NCBI GenBank assembly: GCA_002508635.1
Contig: DACO01000176.1
Span: 3,241-12,438 of the forward strand
DNA length: 9,198 bases
Direction: 5' to 3'
DNA from: Methanolobus sp. UBA118
GTDB taxonomy: Archaea; Halobacteriota; Methanosarcinia; Methanosarcinales; Methanosarcinaceae
Under the pieces are notes generated by a model, which searched no databases, had not been told where the DNA came from, and saw nothing but the letters and a program-made list of their open reading frames with translations. Position numbers and translations under genes: made by a program. Below are positions 1 through 4,939 of this stretch, in pieces. Within the stretch, counting starts at the first letter, position 1; each line of letters opens with the position of its first letter.

Positions 1-89
1 CCATAGAGGAATCCGTGGTCGTATATCGAAGTGGTGGCCTGGGATTTCGGGACAAACTCGCCGTTGTAGTATATCAAAAGTTCACTCAT
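1..89 (-). CDS. ilvE: Branched-chain amino acid aminotransferase, N-terminal fragment
   Basis: This is the first 29 codons of a gene leaving the left edge. The peptide begins MSELLIYYNGEFVP and continues to SIYDHGFLYG, the characteristic N-terminus of class IV (fold type IV) PLP aminotransferases, in which a DGVFEGIR-like segment normally follows just beyond this edge. The family transfers the amino group between glutamate and the keto acids of leucine, isoleucine and valine in the cytoplasm. The ATG at 87-89 is preceded by GAGG at 97-100, 7 bases away, and by a TATA box at 132-141, so the start is well supported. Other class IV members (D-amino-acid aminotransferase, aminodeoxychorismate lyase) share this N-terminus, so the exact substrate is inferred from overall similarity to archaeal IlvE. 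Confidence 0.85.
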   Translation of the reverse strand, partial: MSELLIYYNGEFVPKSQATTSIYDHGFLY

Positions 90-96
90 AATAAAG

Positions 97-141
97 CCTC
101 ATCAAATTGATGGTAGATTTGATGTCAAACTATTATATATT
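97..141 (-). promoter_or_regulatory. Promoter, operator-like dyads and RBS of the aminotransferase gene
   Basis: Reading the minus strand, an A/T box (ATATATAATA, 132-141) lies about 45 bases before the ATG, which puts the transcript start near 110 and gives a short leader with a GAGG ribosome site at 97-100. Between the box and the start are two dyads: TTTGA-TG-TCAAA at 118-129 and CATCAA-A-TTGATG at 100-112. Their position over the start point would suit a repressor such as an Lrp-type regulator. The regulator is inference; the symmetry is seen directly. Confidence 0.6.
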
Positions 142-193
142 TGTATTCACTATATCTTTCTGAAAATGCTGCCGGTTTGCAGGTACAAAAGAC

Positions 194-200
194 TTTTATG
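194..200 (+). promoter_or_regulatory. Candidate TATA box of tRNA-Arg
   Basis: TTTTATG lies about 40 bases upstream of the mature tRNA 5' end, which would place transcription start near 224 and leave a 16-base 5' leader for RNase P to remove. The box is imperfect, so this is a positional guess. Confidence 0.3.
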
Positions 201-239
201 CTAAAACGTCTATTTCGTACCCCTGCAATCATAATGCGC

Positions 240-314
240 GGTCCCGTGGCTTAGCCAGGATATAGCATCGGGCTTCTAACCCGAGGGCCGGGGGTTCAAA
301 TCCCTCCGGGATCG
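240..314 (+). tRNA. tRNA-Arg (anticodon TCT)
   Basis: A full cloverleaf folds by eye. The acceptor stem GGTCCCG (240-246) pairs with CGGGATC (307-313) with one G-T wobble, and the discriminator is G314. The anticodon stem TCGGG/CCCGA encloses the loop CTTCTAA with anticodon TCT at 275-277, reading AGA arginine codons. The T arm GGGGG-TTCAAAT-CCCTC (290-306) has the conserved TTCAA. There is no intron and no encoded CCA, so CCA is added after transcription. An oligo-T tract follows at 350-355. Confidence 0.96.
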
Positions 315-349
315 CTATAATATTTTACGTAGTCCTATAATGGTAGTGC

Positions 350-380
350 TTTTTTATAGATATTTTGAACACCTAAAAAA
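350..380. terminator. Facing oligo-T tracts between tRNA-Arg and the small ORF at 388-558
   Basis: T6 on the plus strand (350-355) would stop the tRNA transcript. T6 on the minus strand (A-run at 375-380) lies just past the stop of the minus-strand small ORF. Archaeal termination at oligo-T without a strong hairpin is usual. The pair supports transcription from both sides converging here. Confidence 0.5.
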
Positions 381-387
381 GAGAAAG

Positions 388-558
388 TTAAAGGATCTCA
401 CGCCAGTTACGGCTGTTGAGATTCACTGTTTTTAGCTTGTGTTTATCCTTAACAAGCACATCAGTGTCTTTGTAAGGTCGGAGATCATAAGGATCTCTCT
501 CCCACGGGTGACATTGTTTTGATTTGGGTATATTATCCCCTCCTGTTGTTTCACCCAT
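388..558 (-). CDS. Small hypothetical protein, 56 residues
   Basis: This ORF runs from ATG (558-556) to TAA (390-388). The product is hydrophilic and charged. It has an N-terminal Gly-rich lead (MGETTGGDN), a Trp/Pro/Tyr-rich centre (HPWERDPYDLRPYKDTDV), a Lys-rich stretch, and an ending NSRNWREIL. It contains one Cys and no membrane segment or signal peptide. I do not recognise the family. Support for a real gene: a strong A/T box TTTTATAAAA at 604-613, about 50 bases upstream; a T6 stop tract directly after the TAA; and amino-acid use typical of a soluble protein. Against it: there is no Shine-Dalgarno sequence before the ATG, while an AGGAGGGG motif sits inside the first codons without an in-frame start after it. 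Confidence 0.55.
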   Translation of the reverse strand: MGETTGGDNIPKSKQCHPWERDPYDLRPYKDTDVLVKDKHKLKTVNLNSRNWREIL

Positions 559-559
559 A

Positions 560-673
560 TTAAAGTTGAACCGCGATGTTATTAAATGTTTCCACTGCTA
601 ATGTTTTATAAAAGTTTGTTTTAAAAAGAATAGACATATTTGTGAATTTTATCCCGGGGCCTGGAATAGTCAT
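560..673 (-). CDS. Very small possible ORF, 37 residues
   Basis: ATG (673-671) to TAA (562-560), peptide beginning MTIPGPGIKF and ending NNIAVQL. GGAG stands 7 bases before the ATG, a well-spaced ribosome site, and the stop lies 1 base before the ATG of the 56-residue ORF, as in a translationally coupled pair. The C-terminal half is AT-rich and contains the A/T box proposed for the next ORF, so it may equally be chance or a gene remnant. No family is recognised. Confidence 0.25.
   Translation of the reverse strand: MTIPGPGIKFTNMSILFKTNFYKTLAVETFNNIAVQL
604..613 (-). promoter_or_regulatory. TATA box for the 56-residue ORF
   Basis: TTTTATAAAA, a near-ideal archaeal box, with an A-rich BRE-like stretch before it (AAAACAAAC). 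A transcript start about 25 bases downstream, near 582, would give a leader of roughly 25 bases before the ATG at 558. Confidence 0.5.
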
Positions 674-715
674 GGCAACTCTCCAGAAGACGTCTTTTCA
701 GGATCACTTTTCCTT

Positions 716-865
716 CTATTCATCCCTCTTTTCAACCTGTCCGAATTCCCTGACCAACATCCTCTGCATCGGTGATCCACTTTTCCACTTCAGGACAATG
801 TGTGGATATTCTTTCAAAAATTGCCTGGCCTGGCCTCCGCGAGTATCTTCTTTGTTTACTAACAT
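716..865 (-). CDS. Small hypothetical basic protein, 49 residues
   Basis: ATG (865-863) to TAG (718-716). The peptide starts MLVNKEDTRGGQARQF and ends REFGQVEKRDE. It is rich in Lys, Arg and Glu, has one Trp in a VLKWKSG segment, and has no Cys or membrane segment. GGAGTGATG precedes it, an SD-like sequence very close to the ATG; an in-frame GTG one codon earlier is the alternative start. A TATATAC box at 894-900 would give an almost leaderless transcript. The first codons of a 17-codon ORF (723-670) overlap its stop, and that ORF overlaps the ATG of the 37-residue ORF, so this may be the head of a decayed longer gene. The plus-strand frame opposite looks like a shadow. No family is recognised. 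Confidence 0.45.
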   Translation of the reverse strand: MLVNKEDTRGGQARQFLKEYPHIVLKWKSGSPMQRMLVREFGQVEKRDE

Positions 866-1034
866 CACTCCTATATAATTTTCAACTTTTTTAGTATATA
901 CGCTTTTTTATTTACACTTCAATAAATATTTACTCATAATTATAATTATACTTTCATCAGCGTCAGCTTTTTTAATGTGCATGTTCCATTCTTGTTTGGT
1001 TAGCAACATTTGCACAGAATGGAGGAATGGATAA

Positions 1035-1235
1035 ATGTTTCATGAATGTTTCTTTTGTAACCACCCTTTCGAAGATAATGCGATAGCCAAAGGGTATGTT
1101 CACTTTATTGGCAAATATTTGATATGTACTAACTGCCTGGCCGAACTTCGGGATGCTCTTGATGCAAGTAGTGTTAAAGAAATGGAGGAAGATGTCGAAG
1201 TGTTGGAACATACAAAGAATATCCTTCTTGTTTAA
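1035..1235 (+). CDS. Small CxxC zinc-ribbon protein, 66 residues
   Basis: The protein carries two CxxC knuckles, C5-x2-C8 (ECFFC) and C31-x2-C34 (ICTNC), 22 residues apart, a classic four-Cys zinc-ribbon layout. A Tyr/Phe/Gly-rich strand segment lies between them, followed by an acidic helical tail (residues 36-60). Archaea, and methanogens in particular, encode many such mini-proteins that bind nucleic acid or partner proteins; the specific role here is unknown. The start is fixed by GGAGG at 1021-1025, 9 bases before the ATG. The nearer ATG at 1027 is out of frame. A/T-rich sequence at 938-952 is the likely promoter. It is flanked by non-coding DNA on both sides and appears to be monocistronic. 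Confidence 0.72.
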   Translation: MFHECFFCNHPFEDNAIAKGYVHFIGKYLICTNCLAELRDALDASSVKEMEEDVEVLEHTKNILLV

Positions 1236-1239
1236 AATA

Positions 1240-1290
1240 TGAGACCGGTGAATTATAAACACTAAATTTTTATAATAAAACTGCGTCTCA
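1240..1290. repeat. Nested inverted repeats after the zinc-ribbon gene
   Basis: TGAGAC (1240-1245) pairs with GTCTCA (1285-1290), and inside it ATTATAA (1252-1258) pairs with TTATAAT (1270-1276). Both sets are perfect and properly nested, so the transcript could form an interrupted stem-loop starting 5 bases after the TAA. It may be a transcript-end or stability structure. Confidence 0.5.
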
Positions 1291-1297
1291 AATCCGA

Positions 1298-1377
1298 GAG
1301 GTATGTGAGCTCAACATTTATTTTTTCAAGAAAATACCACCCAACCACCCCCACTCCTTAAAATGGTCACATACCTC
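1298..1377. repeat. 11-bp inverted repeat around a G-rich loop
   Basis: GAGGTATGTGA (1298-1308) and TCACATACCTC (1367-1377) are perfect inverted copies with 58 bases between them. The spacer contains a C/A-only run, 1336-1354, whose minus strand has G-runs of 5, 2, 3 and 2 (1337-1352) and could form a two-tier quadruplex. Function is unknown: possible structured RNA, binding site pair or remnant of mobile-element ends. Confidence 0.55.
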
Positions 1378-1396
1378 CTTGTTGAACTATACTTTT

Positions 1397-1586
1397 TCAG
1401 CGTTTAAGCAAAGAATCAGCGCCCTCTAAAGCTTTCTTTGCTTCTTCATATGTGCTCACCTTGGTCACTCATTAAGTTTGTAATCCTTCTCTTTTTTATG
1501 TCCCGGGAGCTTTTAGTACCTCGTCCTGTGCCTTGTGGAACCTTTTGACCTTCCTGCACGATGCTTTTACTTTTCACGACACTCAT
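1397..1586 (-). pseudogene. Possible frameshifted or overlapping pair of tiny ORFs
   Basis: An ATG at 1586 opens a 46-residue, Lys/Arg/Ser-rich frame ending at TGA 1448-1446. Overlapping it in another frame, a GTG at 1468 (second GTG at 1459) opens a 20-23 residue frame ending at TGA 1399-1397, whose product (STYEEAKKALEGADSLLKR) reads like a natural amphipathic helix. A single base change near 1450-1470 would join them into about 65 residues. There is no good ribosome site for the first ORF. It could be a decayed small gene, two coupled micro-ORFs, or chance. No family is recognised. Confidence 0.3.
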
Positions 1587-1784
1587 ATCGTTGACTACCT
1601 ATCTTATACTCAGTCAAACCTTTATTTTCCGGATTCAGTCCTCAAATAGCAATTTGATCCTGCTTCCCATAAAGTAATATATAAAAAAACCTGTTATTTT
1701 AATAAAGATTAATATATATTTAATTTATGTATGAATGTAGTTTCACTGTAAAACAGGCAAAAATTCCGCTGCATCCAGAATGAA
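1587..1784. other. Intergenic leader of the histidine kinase gene
   Basis: No credible ORF was seen on either strand. The right part is very AT-rich and holds the kinase promoter. The left part (1587-1680) has ordinary composition and no recognisable element. Confidence 0.5.
1690..1757 (+). promoter_or_regulatory. Promoter region of the sensor kinase gene
   Basis: The box AATATATATTTA (1711-1722) lies about 65 bases before the ATG; transcription would begin near 1743. It is bracketed by CCTGTT (1690-1695) and AACAGG (1752-1757), a 6-bp inverted pair that could be an operator but is short enough to be chance. Confidence 0.4.
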
Positions 1785-4058
1785 ATGAAATGGAAAGATG
1801 TAGAACTTGAGACCAAATTACTGTTTCTGATAACAGCCGGAACCGTACTCGTCATGCTAGTGGCCACAATGGGCATTACTTCTACTGTAAAGAATCAGCA
1901 TACAGAGCTTGCTTACCAACAATCCATGATCACGGCCGAGAATTACGCTAACAGATTCGATACGGACATGCACACGAGTATGGTGCTGGCACGTACCATT
2001 TCCAGTACCATGAAACAGTATGAGGGTAGTAACCGCAGTGAAGTGAACAAGATGCTAAAACAGATACTGCTGGATAATCCTGAGTTACTTGGTACCTATG
2101 TGTGCTATGAACCCGATGCATTTGACGGCATGGATTCCGAGTATGCATTCACGGAAGGCCATGACGGAACCGGACGATTCATACCCTACTGGAACAAGTT
2201 AAATGGCTCGGTCAGGATGGATCCGCTTCTTTACTATCAGACCTACGATTACTATCAGTTACCCAAATATTACGGTACGGATATTGTTACCGAACCGGAT
2301 TTCTATGAAGGTGTAATGCTTGTAAGCTTTGTTTCCCCTATCACTGAGAACGGCACTTTTCAGGGCATAGGAGGTGTGGACCTGTCTCTGGATCACATAG
2401 ACAGCACTGTCAGTAATGTAACAATATTTGACAGCGGTTATGCATTTATGGTAAGCAGTGCAGGAATATTGATGTCCCATCCCACTGAAAAAGGATGGAT
2501 AGGTATCCGGAATATCCATGATTTTAAAGACCCTGCCTTCAAGGAAATGGCAGATGATATTAAAAATGGCAGGGACGGGCATGTCAGAACCATTGATCCC
2601 AGCACCGGCAGGAAGGTCGTTATGTTCTATGAGCCCATAAGCTCGGGTGCTTCTTCCTTTGTTCTCGTGGTCCCTGAAGAAGAAATGTTTGCCGGGGTAA
2701 ATGAATTACAAGGACAACTTGTAGCAATATCTGTTCTGTCAACCATTTTTATGGGTTCTGTGGCGTTTATTGTAGCGAGGTCCGTAACACATCCGATTAA
2801 CAGGATCGTGGGAGATTTCCAGAATATCTCCCATGAAGCTCTGGAAGGTAAACTGGATAGCAGGGCAGATACTGATGTGGAAATTGATTTCAGGAAGATT
2901 CCGGAAGGCTTGAACGATATACTGGAAGCACTGGAAAGATCCACCGTGTTCATGAAGGAGATGAAAAAGGTTGTAGACAGCAGTCCTGTAATAGTATTCA
3001 AATCCAGTTTAACCGACGAGTGGCCTGTGGAACTGATCTCCGGGGGTATCAGAAATATTGGCTATTCTCCGAAAGAGATAGTAAGCGGCCACATGTGGTA
3101 TCTGGAAATTGTCCACCCCGAAGACCGTGAACGTGTCTTGAGCAGGTTGAACCACGAGCTTAAAGGAAATGAGAACGAAATACAGCAGGAGTACAGGATA
3201 TTGACAAAGTCCGGGGAGATATGCTGGGTAGATGAAAGGGCAGTTATAATGCGTGATTCCAGAGGGAACGCTATCTCACTTCAGGGTATCATATTTGATA
3301 TTACCGAAAGCAAGAAAGCCGAAGTTGCCCTTGTTGAAGCAAAAATGGTGGCCGAATCCGCCAATCAGACAAAGAGCCAGTTCCTTGCCAATATGAGCCA
3401 TGAACTGCGAACTCCCTTAAACTCCATAATCGGCTTTTCTGATATGCTGGATGAGGAAATTTTCGGAAAACTGAACCCCAAACAGAATAAATACGTTTGC
3501 AATATCAACCGGAGTGGAAGGCATCTGCTCAATATCATAAACGACATTCTTGATATCTCAAAGATAGAGGCCGGTAAAATGGACCTCAGTCCGGAGTTTT
3601 TTTTAATGAGCGAACTGCTCGATGAACTGATGCAGAACATGGAACCTCTTGCAGCTAACAAAGACATTAGTCTTCTCATTGAAGATGATATTCCGGATTG
3701 TGACGTATATGGTGATAAGCTGAAGATCAGGCAGGTTCTGTACAACCTGCTCAGCAATGCAATTAAGTTCACTCCCGCAGGTGGAAGTGTTCATATTCTG
3801 GCAGATTGCAGCCCTGATGAGATTTCAGTCAGCGTGAAGGATACCGGTATCGGAATCTCTGCTGATCAGCAAAAGGAACTGTTCAAACCGTTCAGCCAAC
3901 TTGACCCTGCCACTAACAGGGAATACGAAGGCACCGGACTTGGTCTGGTACTGGTAAAGAGCTTCGTCGAGATGCATGGTGGTGACGTGCTGGTCAAAAG
4001 CATCCCCGGAAAAGGCAGCACTTTCACCATAGTGATTCCAAGGAAAGCAGATATTTAG
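1785..4058 (+). CDS. Membrane Cache-PAS sensor histidine kinase
   Basis: A 757-residue sensor kinase. A membrane helix at about 11-32 is followed by an outward double-Cache-like ligand domain (about 35-305; YYQLPK, PDFYEG, GGVDLSLD). A second helix (about 310-332) leads to a HAMP-like linker (333-385), then a PAS domain (about 390-510; VHPEDRERV, QGIIFDITE). HisKA carries the H-box MSHELRTPLN with phospho-acceptor His539. The HATPase has its N-box at LLSNAIKF (654-661), G1 at DTGIGIS (686-692), F-box at LFKPF, and G2 at GTGLGL (716-721), so all catalytic boxes are intact. It should bind a small extracellular ligand and autophosphorylate; no receiver domain or response regulator is present, so it is an orphan kinase here. 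The ATG at 1785 is the first usable in-frame start. No clear SD precedes it (an ATG 5 bases earlier is out of frame and stops at once). It converges on the dismutase gene. Confidence 0.93.
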   Translation: MKWKDVELETKLLFLITAGTVLVMLVATMGITSTVKNQHTELAYQQSMITAENYANRFDTDMHTSMVLARTISSTMKQYEGSNRSEVNKMLKQILLDNPELLGTYVCYEPDAFDGMDSEYAFTEGHDGTGRFIPYWNKLNGSVRMDPLLYYQTYDYYQLPKYYGTDIVTEPDFYEGVMLVSFVSPITENGTFQGIGGVDLSLDHIDSTVSNVTIFDSGYAFMVSSAGILMSHPTEKGWIGIRNIHDFKDPAFKEMADDIKNGRDGHVRTIDPSTGRKVVMFYEPISSGASSFVLVVPEEEMFAGVNELQGQLVAISVLSTIFMGSVAFIVARSVTHPINRIVGDFQNISHEALEGKLDSRADTDVEIDFRKIPEGLNDILEALERSTVFMKEMKKVVDSSPVIVFKSSLTDEWPVELISGGIRNIGYSPKEIVSGHMWYLEIVHPEDRERVLSRLNHELKGNENEIQQEYRILTKSGEICWVDERAVIMRDSRGNAISLQGIIFDITESKKAEVALVEAKMVAESANQTKSQFLANMSHELRTPLNSIIGFSDMLDEEIFGKLNPKQNKYVCNINRSGRHLLNIINDILDISKIEAGKMDLSPEFFLMSELLDELMQNMEPLAANKDISLLIEDDIPDCDVYGDKLKIRQVLYNLLSNAIKFTPAGGSVHILADCSPDEISVSVKDTGIGISADQQKELFKPFSQLDPATNREYEGTGLGLVLVKSFVEMHGGDVLVKSIPGKGSTFTIVIPRKADI

Positions 4059-4062
4059 GGTA

Positions 4063-4081
4063 TCTTTTCCTTTTAAAAAAA
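4063..4081. terminator. Bidirectional terminator between kinase and dismutase genes
   Basis: The 33-base gap holds T-rich TCTTTTCCTTTT for the plus transcript and a T7 tract (A-run 4075-4081) for the minus transcript, with weak self-complementarity between the halves. It serves two convergent genes. Confidence 0.6.
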
Positions 4082-4091
4082 GAGAAGACAT

Positions 4092-4700
4092 TTATTTCAA
4101 TGCCTTGAATCGTTTGTCAAGCTCATCCCAGTTAACGATATTCCAGAAAGCATCGACGAACCTGGTTTTCTCATTCTTGTAATCGATGTAAAATGCATGC
4201 TCCCACATATCCAGCGGCATGAGGATAGGATATTCAGGGAATACCACATCATTGTGCTTTTCTATCTGCATTATCCCCAGTTTCTCAATAACGTGGCAGT
4301 ATGTGAGTACGGCCCATCCGGAACCCTCAATAGTTGATGCTGCTTTTGAGAAGTCTTTCTTGAAGCGCTCATAGCTTCCGAAATCGGCCTTTATCTGTTC
4401 TGCAAGCTCGCCGACAGGCTCTTTGCTGACATCATTTTCAGGTCCCATGGTCGGCCAGAAGTAACTGTGCAGAACATGTCCCCCGAGATTGAATGAAAGC
4501 GCTTTTGACATGTTTTTGACATCATATTCTTTGTCTTCTTCTATTGCATTCTCTATAGTCTCAATAATCGAGTTAGCCTTCTTGACGTAGCTGCTATGAT
4601 GTTTGTCATGGTGTGTTTTCAATTGCTCTTCTGAGATGTATGGTTCCAGATCTGCATATCCATATGGCAGATCAGGTAATGTGTATTCTTTCTTCCCCAT
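4092..4700 (-). CDS. sodA: Superoxide dismutase, Fe/Mn family
   Basis: A 202-residue, full-length cytoplasmic Fe/Mn superoxide dismutase converting superoxide to hydrogen peroxide and oxygen. The expected metal ligands are present: His30 (in LKTHHDKHH), His78 (HVLHSYFW), Asp164 and His168 (DMWEHAFYIDY). The gateway Tyr is Tyr38. His149 (IEKHND) falls where Mn enzymes have Gln146 and Gly74 where Fe enzymes have Gln69; His at this place is typical of archaeal Fe or cambialistic enzymes, so metal preference cannot be set from sequence alone. The start ATG (4700-4698) follows an AAGGGG site at about 4706-4711. It has no signal peptide. The gene stands alone, facing the kinase gene and 239 bases after ppsA on the same strand, with its own candidate promoter, fitting an oxygen-defence enzyme of an anaerobe. 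Confidence 0.96.
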   Translation of the reverse strand: MGKKEYTLPDLPYGYADLEPYISEEQLKTHHDKHHSSYVKKANSIIETIENAIEEDKEYDVKNMSKALSFNLGGHVLHSYFWPTMGPENDVSKEPVGELAEQIKADFGSYERFKKDFSKAASTIEGSGWAVLTYCHVIEKLGIMQIEKHNDVVFPEYPILMPLDMWEHAFYIDYKNEKTRFVDAFWNIVNWDELDKRFKALK

Positions 4701-4754
4701 CTTTTCCCCTTCTGTGTTGTAATTTAATTCTGATATTCCTGAAAAAAGAAAGTG

Positions 4755-4790
4755 CTGTAAGTTTACTACAGGTCCCTGCGCCTATAAAAT
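4755..4790 (-). promoter_or_regulatory. Candidate promoter and dyad of the dismutase gene
   Basis: On the minus strand ATTTTATA (4790-4783) is a good A/T box, predicting a start near 4758 and a leader of about 58 bases. A dyad CTGTA-7-TACAG (4755-4771) lies over that start and could be an operator. A second A/T stretch farther up (about 4877-4886) is an alternative promoter. Confidence 0.4.
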
Positions 4791-4864
4791 GCAGTCCTCT
4801 AAACCCGAGTCCCCTTCTTTCAGTGAAGATCGTCCTTCTGAACACAATGACGACCTTACTATTC

Positions 4865-4908
4865 ATTTATCATTTGTGTAAATATAAGCATTTTGAATCA
4901 TGATAAAT
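4865..4908. repeat. 9-bp inverted repeat upstream of the dismutase gene
   Basis: ATTTATCAT (4865-4873) and ATGATAAAT (4900-4908) are perfect inverted copies 26 bases apart, bracketing an A/T box-like CTTATATTTAC on the minus strand. The pair lies 3' of ppsA and 5' of sodA; it could be an operator or a 3'-end hairpin. Confidence 0.45.
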
Positions 4909-4913
4909 AAAAA
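4909..4913 (-). terminator. Oligo-T stop after the PEP synthase gene
   Basis: On the minus strand CGTTTTTATTTATC follows the ppsA stop codon by about 27 bases. This is a typical archaeal T-rich terminator. Confidence 0.45.
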
Positions 4914-4939
4914 CGATATGTGGGGAAGTGCCCGAAACA

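Noticed and set aside
687..696. AAGACGTCTT perfect palindrome as a regulatory site
   Set aside because: It is a single 10-bp palindrome inside a doubtful micro-ORF with no promoter context; such sites occur by chance.
642..878. 78-codon plus-strand frame
   Set aside because: It lies opposite the 49-residue minus-strand ORF, has no ribosome site, and its Ser/Phe/Cys-rich product looks like a shadow.
972..1262. 96-codon minus-strand frame
   Set aside because: It is the antisense of the zinc-ribbon gene, which has a strong SD and conserved-type CxxC motifs.
1288..1295. TCAAATCC match to the T-loop of tRNA-Arg as a possible attachment-site copy
   Set aside because: Only 8 bases match and the flanks differ, far too short for a tRNA-type att repeat.
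4672..4866. 64-codon minus-strand frame upstream of the dismutase
   Set aside because: It overlaps the dismutase start and the promoter and gives an Arg-rich product without any recognisable motif; no ribosome site.
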